Below are positions 1-10,540 of a stretch of 28,024 nt of DNA, in pieces. The stretch lies in assembly GCA_903772945.1 (NCBI GenBank), contig CAICTM010001505.1, positions 1 through 28,024 of the forward strand. The letters run 5' to 3'. The translations under genes were made by a program, and so were the position numbers. Positions within the stretch are counted from its first letter, which is position 1. Every line of letters begins with the position of its first letter. The notes beneath the pieces were generated by a model that was given only the letters and a program-made list of their open reading frames with translations, did not search any database and had not been told where the DNA came from. The stretch is from Seminavis robusta (lineage: Eukaryota > Bacillariophyta > Bacillariophyceae > Naviculales > Naviculaceae).

Positions 1-3000
1 CACAACTAACCCCTATTCTCAGCCTACACCTTACCTACCTCTACAACCCCCATCTCTTACCTTCATATAACTTCCAAACTGCCTTATTTCTCTCTTTTCT
101 ACCATCCAACAAATTTAGATACCATCACAAAACATTATAATTTCATTCCTTTTCACATTTCCTTTAGAATTCCCCTGCTTCAACAATCCTTTCGTTGACC
201 GTACACATTCCACTGATTTTTTGTTCAATGGGTCATTACTACGGTCCCCAAATTCAACTCTTTTCCTTCACTTACTCTGCCCCTTAACGCTTTCAAAATA
301 TCGTTCCACAGATTCCATGAATTTCTCTTTGTACGAACACACGCATAATATGATTACACGTCCTATCCTCTTAAAAGACCAATAAGTTACTTACTCTCTA
401 CTACTACTTTCCCATGTTATTCTGCGTTCTTAAAGTGAAATAATTATAACTACATGTTTAGTCAATGTATATCAATCAGTAACCTGTGTAGTACCTAGAT
501 GATTTCATGTAACAGAGCCAGTTCATCCACCTACAGGTGTTCCTTAACCTTTTCCGTGTTTTGTGCCTGTTGTTAACAGATTGAAATCCTTGGTCAGGAT
601 ATTGCTTTTGAAGACTCCATCATCCGCAAAGGCCGAGAATCCAACAACTTTACTCTTACTTCTTGGCAAAAACAAATAACCCTACTTTTCTTGCGTTTAA
701 TAAAAATAGTAATTTCAATGGTAGGTTGTATCATTATTTCTTCTTGATCAACAATACAACTTTTTTATTGTTTTACTCTTTTTCAATAAGAATGTCTTAC
801 CTTATTCTGTCTTATATGATTCGTTTTTCTTGTTTGACTACGTAGGTGCCAATTGCAACTTGGTATAACCTCGACATCATTGTGTTTATCGCTGTGCTCG
901 TGCCGTCCCATAATGGTAACTGTTCTATCTAAAGTTATCTACTTCTTCTTTGTCCGTTGGCGTCCTATTCCGTACTAGTCCTCCCTAAGAACTTCTTCTT
1001 CGTAGTCCGTGTAACGTCTCACTTTTGTCATGCCCCACTGGTACAATCTCTGGTCCCATCTCATTAACTTTTTTTTTGCTGTTCTGGTGACGTCCACCCT
1101 CCATTCTTTATTCTTTTACGTCTTTTCCAAACTATGCAATACTATAAATAAATCCCATCAATCCCCCCGTTTCTTGGTCATACCCTAGACCCCTAGTATT
1201 CAAATTCCCTGACCCTATAATTTTTTCAATTATTCAGCTAGTTACAAAAGACTGATACCCCTCCATTACCAGGTCTTTTTCCCTTGATATCACTTTTGTT
1301 TTGCTTGTGCTCACACAACTTGGTGAGTCATATGTTAATACATATCTGCTTTGTTCTGACCTGTATGTTGCTTTCCATGTCTTTCTACACACTGAAGAAC
1401 GGACTTGATTTCTCTTATCTTCTCAGTGCACCATTGGCCAAAAGTTCTCCCATTTCCAAATCTTCTATGGGCTCGTACTGTTCAATCTTGTATATCTTTC
1501 AGTTTCTTTGTGTATATAGTTTGGATTTTTCTACGTTTCTCTGTCCACTCTTTGTTTCCTGTTTCTTGACAATCCAGTCCTCATCTCCTTCTTGTCAACT
1601 GGTATTCCCTGGTTCAGTGGTATAATCGATTCCTCCCGTTTTTATTTTTCTTATACTTTGCATGCCCTTCCCTTTGGTTCCACTTATGCCCGATATTCTT
1701 CGCTAAACTCCTGGTCGTATCTTAAAATAAACATTCATCATGTTTTGTTGCTTATCTTATTCTTATCTGTTGGACGTTAGTCAGGCAAATTTATAGGCCC
1801 TCTTTCTTTTTATTTTTGGCTTGTTTGGATCTTATAAATGAGTTTTAATTATTACACAGTGCAAGTAAAATCTGAATGTGACAAAATATCAAACAATCAT
1901 TCAATGTCTACCAGTTTTTTATAATGTCCTTCCGTTTTGCCTCTTTCTGCCCTTCCTTGTTGTGTTTTGAACTTCGCCTCCTTTTTCACCCTCATTCACT
2001 TTTTGTATAAAACCCTACTCCTTGTCTTCTTTCATCAAAAAATAACTCTTTTAATTACGGGAGTACGTGTATTTTTTGTTATGTACTGTGTATGTTACGT
2101 CCTATCATACATACCTTATTATTACGTTAGGCACTAAAAGGCTAACCCACAAATTCCCATAATCTTATCGTCTACTCAACACCCAAACACGCACTCACCA
2201 GCCAGGGTTCTTATATGGAGTCATTTGGTGTATTGACCATATCAAAAACTTCCAAAAACCATTTACTCACCCAAATACATTTCATTTAACCCTTTAGATC
2301 TTTAGCTTTGCTACAGGATTACTTATACATTACCCTACCCTCTGCTTTTGTTGTTGACTACGTATACTGCGTAACTTAAATTCAATATTCACAAGAATAA
2401 TTCTGAATTCCTATATATAAACTCAAATAATTTTATTCAATGTTCCACTATTGTAGATCCCACTTTAGTAAATACCGTATATAAAAAAGTAAAAAAGGTA
2501 CTTTTGCTTGTTTTGTACCGTGGATATCCATTGTTTGTACACGGTACACGTCTATTAGTATATTTGTACTTTCCATACGCTATGCTCATGCTAGTGACGG
2601 TGCTGATCCTGAAAGCATGCCTATCTAAACTACATGTTAGTAGTTCTATGTTTGTAATCTTATCTTTCATCTTCATGTTTTCTACTTAAATAGGTGTTAC
2701 ATGTTAAGCCGTCTGATCTCCTCAAGCTTTAATGTAGCTTCAATGTTTTCCCTTACTGTCTCGAGATTAAATTGTTTCAGTCCTTTCGTCTGTGTTGGTC
2801 CTTTCTAAAACAATCTACAATTGTCCATGTAAAATAAGTTACCTGATGAAATCTAATCACCAATGGTAACTACGTACACTTTCAGCCCAACTCTATCTCA
2901 TCCTACCATTTACTAACATTTACTCTTTTACAAATCTCAATCCAACCCATACTTTACCTTCTTAAAATATTTGTTTCTCCAATTACCAATGCAAAGCTCG

Positions 3001-3480
3001 CTCCTAGCTTCCGTTCAAATCTTTTTCATCCTTCCCTCATTATTTTATGTCCACCTGGCTTGATAAATTTTCCCTTTTACTTCCCACTTCTTTGCGTCCA
3101 AACTTGGTGCATGTCATTTAACTTGTTTGATTTGGTTTTTGTTGTACAAATCACCATCCACATAAATTTTTATCTTCACACCGTTTGACTCTTGTGCTCC
3201 CTTTTCCTTCCTTCCATCCTAAGTAATCTCTAATATGTTTTTTACTCTACTCATGTTTCATCAAATCTTCAAATCTGTTGCTTGTATACTTCTTGCTTGT
3301 ATCTGTGTATCTCTTTCAAAATCAGTTATCTGTTGTTTCTTCTTACACCACAACATAAAAATGGGGGACATTGCTACATGTGTCGTGTTGTGTGTAATTA
3401 GGTTGGTTGGGACCTTTGGCTGGTCCCGGCATCTCACTTTTTTAGACAGCTGGTAGATCCCAGGATCAGCTTGGAACTTT
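1..3480. other. Gene-free, strand-asymmetric block
   Basis: No gene can be supported here on either strand. The + strand is strongly pyrimidine-rich and G-poor: I count 62 C against 5 G in positions 1-180, and 19 C against 1 G in 2881-2940. All open frames are short. The longest predicted peptides are hydrophobic, Phe/Leu/Ser-rich translations of T/C-rich sequence, typical of spurious ORFs. On the - strand, runs of 40-62 codons without a stop occur (for example about 1425-1236 and 985-1120), and they read like Lys/Glu/Arg-rich protein. A purine-rich strand gives few stops in any frame, so this is not enough to call a pseudogene. The bias fades between about 3230 and 3480. The block may be an old eroded element, a long noncoding transcription unit, or intergenic DNA under a strand-specific mutation bias. 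Confidence 0.6.
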
Positions 3481-3539
3481 TTCTACCCACACTCATGCCC
3501 TTGGGTTTCTGTTTCCACCCTGTCCTCTAATCGCTGTGG

Positions 3540-3592
3540 TCTGTTTCCACCCACACCCTTGACCCATTCTCAAGGGTGTGGGTGGTAACAGA
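3540..3592. repeat. Near-perfect hairpin, 23-nt arms
   Basis: Positions 3540-3562 are the reverse complement of 3570-3592 with one mismatch (3546 against 3586), around a 7-nt loop. The inner 16 bp (CCACCCACACCCTTGA) match perfectly. A partial direct copy of the left arm, TCTGTTTCCACCC, sits at 3508-3520, and a looser relative (CTACCCACAC) lies just before it. The structure is where the G-poor block ends and about 220 bp upstream of the next gene. It could be the remnant of a small inverted-repeat element or an RNA hairpin; nothing here decides which. Confidence 0.85.
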
Positions 3593-3767
3593 GTTTATTC
3601 ACTGTGCCAATTTCAGTACCAGCCACAGTACCACAGCCCCTACTCCCACGCAGCTGAGTCATGTAAAGGGAACTGAATCAGGCTGAAAACAACGTGCCGA
3701 CTCTATTTGGGCAATGGTGCCTGTTACCCACAGTTTGATACCTATTACCAGTACCCCCATAACTTTC

Positions 3768-3781
3768 CTAGCTAGCTAGCC
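3768..3781. promoter_or_regulatory. CTAGCTAG-type motif upstream of F-box/LRR-like gene
   Basis: CTAGCTAGCTAGCC lies 28 bp before the first in-frame ATG (3810) and 79 bp before the second plausible start (3861). Similar motifs precede most genes in this window (about 6124, 11787, 14203, 17039, 17735 and 26103), so it may belong to the core promoter or transcription start region. This is inferred only from recurrence and position. Confidence 0.4.
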
Positions 3782-3809
3782 TCCAAAAAGCAAACAGCGT
3801 TTGACATCA

Positions 3810-5048
3810 ATGCTCGGTTGCGTTGCGTTGACCATGGGATGTTCCATTTCAATAACAACAATGAGTGAAGAGAGTTCCAACCACGATGCAGGGCACCTTT
3901 CCCTGATTGAGCAAATGGTACCTGAGAGCCTCCTGGCCCAAATTGTGGAGTATCTGACCTTTTCAGAAGCCCACAAGAGTGTCTTTGCCCTGAATCGTCG
4001 CTTTTGGTTCCAGCACCGCCTCACGATAGCTCAGGCAACGCCTCATGCGTCGGTGGACGTTTTGAATATGAAAGGATCCAAGGAAGATGACCTAAAGAGC
4101 AAATTGAATTGTGTCCTTCCCTTGACAATAGCTCTATCCTGTTACTCCAATTTACGGGTGCTGGATCTTCCATCCCTTGCCACAGATGAGTTGCTCGGAT
4201 CTCTCACGATATCGGGCGGGTTGCCTCGGCTATCTGTCATTCGGATGCGACGATCACTGGGTGTCACGGATCGAGGACTGGAATACTTGACTCGAAATAC
4301 TACTGATAGAACCTTGGAAGAAATTGACATTACGTTTTGTCAAAATACAACGTACCAGGGCACATTTGTGTTGCGAGACAAACTGCCCCAGTTGAAATTG
4401 CTGAGACGACAGCCAGAATGGTTGGATGGACAATTCCATACTCCCATTGCACCAACAGATGATGGCTCTCAAGTGGAAATTCACACCTTTTGGCCCGATG
4501 GGACCTTTTCCTTCAATCGGGCCACTCAATCGAAAGGTTTTGTTTTGGATTGGAACGAACAACGGAAAGGAGACCAACAACCAACAATAGTGACGTTACG
4601 GCACCAATACAACAATTTTGTTCCACCTCCTGGATGGAACCCCGCCAGTGTGGATGATATCTTTCGGTTTGCCTACCGACCCGGAATGTGTTTGCTGCAA
4701 TTGCCGTCAGCACCAGGTTGTGATGAGAGGCTTGTCTTGTTAGCCACGCCTCTGCGGCGACTCAAGGCACCAACGTGCATGGAACGTGTGTCCAGAGTGG
4801 CGGGACAAATCCCAGAGGGGTCGTCGCGCTATGTAGATCCTTGCACCCTTAAAGTCCACATGGAATTGGACATGGAAAGATGGGAACATTGGCTGTTGGT
4901 CAGCAAGATGAAAGTCTATCCATTGCAAGATCTCATGCCACCCGCGGAATTAGTGGAAGAATGTCGCCAAACTTGTCTCGCCATGGCACCTTATGAGGAA
5001 GCTCTGACCCAAGTGGAGGATATGTGGCACGTTTTGCGTCCTGAGTAG
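3810..5048 (+). CDS. F-box/leucine-rich-repeat-like protein (hypothetical)
   Basis: An open frame of 412 codons from the first ATG (3810). The ATG at 3861 (peptide MSEESSNH) has A-rich upstream context and may be the true start, giving about 395 aa. Early in the protein comes VPESLLAQIVEYLTFSEAH followed by NRRFWF, the pattern of a degenerate F-box (LP..LL..I..YL...D). Next are LRR-like segments (LRVLDLPSL, LSVIRMRRS, LEEIDITFC, LKLLRRQPEW) resembling the AMN1/F-box-LRR type. The remaining C-terminal ~220 residues carry no motif I recognise. If the F-box is real it would bind Skp1 in an SCF ubiquitin ligase and the LRRs would bind substrate; that is inference from family knowledge. No intron is needed, and the gene ends convergently with the next one. 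Confidence 0.7.
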   Translation: MLGCVALTMGCSISITTMSEESSNHDAGHLSLIEQMVPESLLAQIVEYLTFSEAHKSVFALNRRFWFQHRLTIAQATPHASVDVLNMKGSKEDDLKSKLNCVLPLTIALSCYSNLRVLDLPSLATDELLGSLTISGGLPRLSVIRMRRSLGVTDRGLEYLTRNTTDRTLEEIDITFCQNTTYQGTFVLRDKLPQLKLLRRQPEWLDGQFHTPIAPTDDGSQVEIHTFWPDGTFSFNRATQSKGFVLDWNEQRKGDQQPTIVTLRHQYNNFVPPPGWNPASVDDIFRFAYRPGMCLLQLPSAPGCDERLVLLATPLRRLKAPTCMERVSRVAGQIPEGSSRYVDPCTLKVHMELDMERWEHWLLVSKMKVYPLQDLMPPAELVEECRQTCLAMAPYEEALTQVEDMWHVLRPE

Positions 5049-5400
5049 GAGGTGTACAAAAAACATTGGTAGGAGAACGGGGCATTGTATGTTGTGGGTT
5101 GCGACTGCAGTTTTTTAAAATACCGGTACATAATAAAATAAAAACATACATAGAATCAAGATTCCTGCAAACATACTAGATGTAGTAGCTGGCATATGAA
5201 TAACTTGCATTGGAGCTTAATTGGTCGTGCCTACCATGGTTCGGTAAAGACATCCGGGGACTCGACTCCACTCAGAGGCAAGGATTTCACCAATCGGACA
5301 AGGCTCTGCACCCTTCCATTGCTTAGGGATTGTCACCCGTTTTAGTCGGTTTTCTGCGGCTATCCAGCAGCGTTTTATCAGATAGATTGAAACAAGCAGT
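5049..5400. other. Convergent intergenic region with a candidate polyadenylation signal
   Basis: This is the shared 3' region between the F-box/LRR-like gene and the - strand gene that ends at 5401. An AATAAA at 5132-5137, 84 bp after the + strand stop, is a plausible poly(A) signal. A TACCGGTA motif of the kind repeated elsewhere in the window is at about 5121. Nothing else is recognisable. Confidence 0.4.
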
Positions 5401-6063
5401 TTATTTTTCATGCTTGCCCAAGTCGAGAGCAGTGTATACTGATGGACAGAGAGGCTGTGGAGTATTGCTATCGTCTTTGTCGTCCACCAATAACTGAAAG
5501 GTACGAGTACTTCGAGTTTTGCTACCATTGGCTTCCAAGGTCGTGACAGTTTGACAATCTTCATGGGCGAAATCGTGAATCACAAAAGACGATGGACTCT
5601 TCTTATCGTCTTCGGCTTCATCATTCCCAGTATTAGATGCATCTCTTTTCTTTTCAATCCAAAAGCAGTAGCCTGCCGGTGACCAAGATCCCTGCGTTAT
5701 TTCAATTGTACGGCCACTCCCATCGGCATATTCACCCGACCCGGTAATGTTGTGGTTCTCGCCACTGCAAGTGGTATGCTTTTCACACCCCGTGGCACAC
5801 TGAAAGTGAATGGTTCCCGTGATAGTAACGGTTGATCCGTCTTGCTCGTCTGCTGCTGTCATTCGGAATTCTGCCTTGGGGTGTCGACCCACTGCCACTC
5901 GCGGGACAACGAGGTCCTTTTGGGCCACCTTGTTAATGAGAGACTGTTGAATATCCTTGTTGAACTGCACTGTCTCCTTCTTGGCCATGTCCTCTGCCCG
6001 GTTCATCGAATCAGCAAACTTGGCCGCCTGACGGCTTTTGAGACAACAAAACAGAGATGCCAT
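5401..6063 (-). CDS. Hypothetical 220-aa protein with N-terminal Cys cluster
   Basis: A complete frame of 220 codons beginning at a clean ATG (6063-6061). I do not recognise the family. The N-terminus MASLFCCLKS has adjacent cysteines that could be lipidated (palmitoylation), but there is no Gly2 for myristoylation. Residues about 12-45 are charged and probably helical. The middle (about 60-135) is rich in Gly, Thr and Ser, with a Cys pattern (FQCATGCEKHTTCSGE) and alternating hydrophobic residues (GTIHF, GRTIEITQGSW, GYCFWIEKK), suggesting a small beta-sheet domain. An acidic Lys/Asp linker follows, then a beta-like tail. No membrane helix or export signal is seen. A CTAGCT motif lies about 60 bp upstream. 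The coherent composition and length favour a real gene, but its function is unknown. Confidence 0.7.
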   Translation of the reverse strand: MASLFCCLKSRQAAKFADSMNRAEDMAKKETVQFNKDIQQSLINKVAQKDLVVPRVAVGRHPKAEFRMTAADEQDGSTVTITGTIHFQCATGCEKHTTCSGENHNITGSGEYADGSGRTIEITQGSWSPAGYCFWIEKKRDASNTGNDEAEDDKKSPSSFVIHDFAHEDCQTVTTLEANGSKTRSTRTFQLLVDDKDDSNTPQPLCPSVYTALDLGKHEK

Positions 6064-6653
6064 TTTGCTTCTTCTTTTCAGATTATCAAGATAGAAGATA
6101 GATCTATTTAATCTTCTGGCTAACTAGCTAATAGTAGTAGATGTTGCTGTCAACCGGAAAGAAAGGTTCAAGTTCGAAGAGGAAGACGCGTCGGTAGTTG
6201 CTGATGAAGAAGTGGCTTCTTTTGTGTCCCTGTCCCTCGTTCAACTATTGAAGAGGAAGATGGTGGTTGCTAAAGAAGTGGCATCTCTTTTTGGTCTGCG
6301 AAATTACTGGTTCCCGCGAAGAAGAGAAAAAAAAAAAGAGAAAAGGAGGGCACCGACCTACAGACAGACAGACACTACCTAAATCTGCACATTCGTCATG
6401 CTTGGACAGCACTAAATCTATCAATCCATGCCCTTTATATCTCAACGTTCTATCGATAGAATTAGCCTCCTTGGGGACCCTAGGGCGTACTTTATTTTCC
6501 ACTCATATCACTCCTTTCGAAATATTCAGTCTTGGGCCCCAAAAATCATGTTTAGAGTTCGAAATATCGTATTACACCGCCAAATTCAAGCCCCACTTTT
6601 TGAACTGATTCGGTTCCACGGTGACTGTCCACAATGATGGCATTGCTGCAACA
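6064..6653. other. Intergenic region and left flank of the transposon
   Basis: This holds the promoter region of the - strand gene at 6063 (CTAGCT at 6124-6129) and the left flank of the transposon. There is an A-rich run near 6325-6345 and a short CAGA repeat near 6360-6374. Short ORFs here (6267-6608 and overlaps) look fortuitous. I could not identify a terminal inverted repeat or target-site duplication marking the transposon edge. Confidence 0.5.
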
Positions 6654-9600
6654 ATGACGCTGCTGGATAATAAGCAATTTGGGCATGCACAAGGTGCCTT
6701 TATCAAGCGGGTGAGAGGGGAGATCGACAGAGATGGCCGCTCCTACTTCAAGGATCGAAATTGGAGGGATATTGCCCCCACCGGCGGTAGATATAGCTCA
6801 ACCTTACTGGACAAGACAACAAGCAAGAAAGTGCCAGCGGGAGCCTTCTATGTGAGAGGAATCGCAGTATGGGTTCCTCACCTGTTGTTCAAGAACCATA
6901 TACCACACTGCCCCAAATGCAAGAAGAACGACTGTGTTTCTGTGACGAATTCGAAGTGCAGATGGATCAACACACCCAAGGTACTCTTTGGTGTCTCGCG
7001 ACACCGATATCTTGACACGAAACTGTATCCGTGCAGCCGATGCAGGAGCTGTTTTACTGGCTACAACAAGCAATCCATGCAGCTGGATGCAGATCTCTAC
7101 AACGCCTTTTTCAATTTCTTCCTAGGTGACAAATTCGCAGCTGACGAGGAATTGCACCGGCAGATAGTGGAAGATTCTGCCGCTACCTCAACAGCGGTGA
7201 TAGCAAAGAAACTCAAGAAGCAGGCATACGCCGCCTACTATGACGATCACTTACTGTTTCTAACAGCGAGGGGCTTTGATAAGATTCGTCCCAACAAGAA
7301 ATCAACACTGGAGGGAATGCTGGTGAATATTACACCGGCAACAACTGTGCTTGGTGGTCTACGGCGCATCAGGATGGAGAAGTCCCAGTCAGAAACCAAC
7401 GTTCGCCTGTGCCTTGGCACCGCATCGAGAAAGCTGGATCTTGACTTGCGGTTCAAGGATTTACTGTTATCGAAGGACGACAACAACACTTATGGTTCCA
7501 AGAACGTTCTGAAAGGTCTTGGTAGCACAAAGCTACGACGTCTCATTGAAGTAGGGATCGACACAGTGCAGGAGTTAATCGACGTGGACACCGACGATTG
7601 TGCAGACATTCCCATCAGACCGGCACTATTGAAGAAATGGAGATCTATTTGTGTTGGTCACATGGAGAAATTGCAAGACAATTATGACAGATTGAAGCTC
7701 CAGTTAGAGAATACGAAAAAGGAGCATGAAGCTGCAGTGAAGGCTGTGCAGGACTATGTTGCTGCGAACCCAGAGGCATCAGAAGCAGAACCTGAGGATT
7801 CCGCCATTCCGGCTGGTGACGGAATCCCCCACTTTTCCAAGTTTGATGAAAGGAAAGCCTACAATGGACACTTTTTGTCTAAGTCCAGGGTTGATTGCAT
7901 CGTTACCACTGTCTTTCACCACCGCAAGAGTTTCCAAGAAGCCAAAATGATGGGGTTGTGTGGTCGCTTGCTTAAGATTGACTTTAACTACAAGCTGGCC
8001 AAGAAGATACATGTCTGGACAAAGGCAGGGCAAAGCTTCGCTCCTTTCAAGTGTATTGTTACCATTCAGAATGAAGATGCCATGACAGTTTTCTGGAAGG
8101 CTCTGAAACACAGCGAGTCATTCAGCGAAATCAAGGAAGATCTGATTCGGCTTCGACACAGACTGAACAGAAACCTGCAAGTATCAAAAGCTGCAGTTCG
8201 ACTGAAATACCACCAAGAATACGAAGCTGTGCGTGCTGACCTTCTGGATGTGGAGCCTCAAGACATCGCTGCTGTGATTTTGAACAAGCCATTATTTGGT
8301 CCAGCAGAGCAATCGGTGAAAGGGGTATATGTTGATAATTGTTGCAACTGCAGAAATATCGTCCGACGTTGCTTTCCTGGGGCTTTGGTCTTGTTGGACG
8401 TGTTTCACTGGTTCAAGAGGTTCCATGATGTATTCCAGAATCCAACAAGTGCACAAGCTGGAGTGGTCCGTGGACTTCTGAGGAGGGCTGTTTTCATGGT
8501 TGAGCCAAGCGAATTCGAGAGAGCAAAACAGTTCCTGATTGACAAGGGAAAGGAAGAGCCCACAACAAAGGAAATTCTTCGCCAAGCGAACACATGCATT
8601 CCTCCTCCTTCCATCCTTCGAGAGAATGTTGAACGTGTCATTTGGTTTGTGCAATCCAAGGATGCTGAGATTGAGGCAACCATAGCAACAAGAAGAGCTG
8701 ACGATGGACGACCAATGCCACAACGATTTTTAAAGAATTCGGCAACAGTTCGCCAACTCATCCAAAGACAACTCTCACATATTGATTGTGGTTGCCTTTC
8801 TGATCCTGATCCAGCGATTATCAACATCTTCAGGTTGAATCCTCTTACTGGAAAATGCCATGTCGCCAGGGGAACCAACACCAATGAAACAGACAATTTG
8901 GATCTGGCAAGATTGATCCTAGCGGCGACTCATGTTGGTAAGTTGTTATTGAAAATGATCCAGTTGAGGTCGCGTATTTGGCAACTGACACCTGTTATCC
9001 TTTTACAGGAATACATCGCGCTGAGCGACTTATAGGCAACTTCTTTGAAGAAAGGAACCAGCGCAGAGGTGTTATCCGATTGGGAGAAGAAGAGCTATTC
9101 ACTGCTCAGACAGAGCGCCTCCTACTTATCAGGAGTGTTGCCAGAGCTGTGGGCTACTCTGAAAAGGATCTTCCCTATTCCAATGTTGCCGCTCCACTTG
9201 TCAAGTCATCGAATCCCAAAGAATTCTTGGGTTTCCAGTACTGCATGCCAACTAACATGCACGATGTGTCTAATCCAACAGATCTACAGGGGCGACATAC
9301 CGTTCTGGAAGCAGAAGACGATGATGCAGAGGTTTTACCGGGGTATGAGAACTTGGCAGCTGCTTCCACACAGGACAATTCCCAAGAGGAAGAACAAAGG
9401 GAGATGGCACTGTTAAGTGAACGTCTTGGCGATGACATGGATATTGAAGTTTTCGCCAGTGAAGAAGAGTACCAGCAAGCAGTTGGCCTAGTGGATGATC
9501 CAGCTGTTATGGAAGCTCTCCGGTTGGATGATACCGAAGATACTGTGAATGCCCGTGACAGAGACAATCGCTCCCTCATTCAACACCAGATCAACAGCCT

Positions 9601-10468
9601 TCTGCCAATAAACGATTCTTACTCCAAGGAAACCACACTCACGGCCTTTTCGCGGTTGACTGACAAAGCGATGTGGATTCCTTTTCGAATGCCGAACAGT
9701 GCTTGTGCTGCTACCCAAATTCAAAGAGAAGAAGCCAATCTTTTCGAGGAATGGAAGAGTCGCTACAACAGGAATGCCAACACTGGCGCTACCTCCTACA
9801 AGACATTCGAGCGAGACTGGAATATTGAAGCAGCTCGCCGCTTCCAGTTGTGGAGCACTGGAGATGAGTCCATTATCCAAATCAACCAGAAAAGTATCAT
9901 CCAGTTGCAAGCCTACAATGATGCCTTGGTTGAAAACAGCGGCCTGCAAGCAATTTTGCCAGGACCAAATGATGAGCAGAGAGTGTTGCTTGATGCCACC
10001 TTGGCTGAAAACAGAAGGCGCTTGGAACCTGGCCTTGCTGCTGAGCGAACTGTCAGGACTGTTTACCATGGGAATGGTATCACCCCCTTTGCCAATCCAA
10101 CAACTCTGAATGCTGAAGTGGCTGCAGGTGTTCTTCAGGATGTTCCTGTTGCCACAGTCAACAATGTGCAGCACAGACTTGTTCCATTCCAAGTTAGGGT
10201 GCATGAAACACCAGCAGAGCCACCCACAAAGAAGATTAAGAAATTTAGGAAGAGGATGTTCTGTGAGGTGTGCGCTCATAGGAGAAAGGATCATGCTAAG
10301 GAAGAAAAGGCAGGAAAGAATTGTGTCAGGACCTGGTGTGGCCACTGCTTTGAGAGAAGGGATTGTCATGGTCCAAATGATGGCTGGGGAGAGTCTTGCA
10401 AGAAGCAACCTCACAAGGATTCCCTGAAGGCAAACTGGTACACTTTGGTTCCTGCTTGTAAGTTTTGA
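6654..10468 (+). CDS. DDE-type transposase with N- and C-terminal zinc-binding regions, one intron
   Basis: Two exons, 6654-8937 and 9009-10468, join in frame across a GT-AG intron (8938-9008), giving about 1247 aa. The ATG at 6654 is the first after an in-frame TGA at 6606. An N-terminal Cys region (CPKCKKNDC, then PCSRCRSCFTGY) looks zinc-binding, resembling the DUF6729-type domain seen in some eukaryotic transposases. A helix-hairpin-helix-like stretch (LIEVGIDTVQELIDVD) and a coiled coil follow. The catalytic core shows KIDFNYK (Asp443), VYVDNCCNCRN (Asp561), LDVFHWFKRF, and GTNTNETDN (Glu745), an RNase H-fold DDE arrangement closest in feel to MULE-like elements. The intron lies just after that Glu. 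Exon 2 encodes an acidic linker and a Cys/His-rich tail (FCEVCAHRRKDH ... TWCGHCFERRDCH). A GTAAGT at 10458 with a CAG at 10549-10551 could form a last intron, which would end the protein at VPA instead of VPACKF. The superfamily is uncertain. Confidence 0.85.
8938..9008 (+). other. Intron in transposase gene (71 nt)
   Basis: Donor GTAAGTTG and acceptor CTTTTACAG. Splicing joins frame 1 (ending ...AATHV plus G) to the downstream frame (GA-ATA-CAT), creating Gly-Ile-His and a continuous reading frame. Without splicing, the first frame ends at 9035 after a short unrelated tail. Confidence 0.9.
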
Positions 10469-10540
10469 CTATTGTTGTTACTGTTTTCACTACTGGTTGA
10501 CTACTTGGATATCAAACACCAACAAAGACTTTCTCCCCTC

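Noticed and set aside
547..681. Protein-like - strand run (KVVGFSAFADDGVF...) possibly an exon or pseudogene
   Set aside because: The + strand of the same segment also reads plausibly, the run is only about 45 codons, and stops flank it; not enough to call.
663..2137. Several + strand ORFs of 60-113 codons in the asymmetric block
   Set aside because: Phe/Leu/Ser/Cys-rich translations expected of T/C-rich DNA; no domain, no consistent frame, no neighbouring exons.
6267..6637. 113- and 69-codon + strand ORFs before the transposase
   Set aside because: Overlapping frames with no domain or coding signal; they lie in the intergenic flank.
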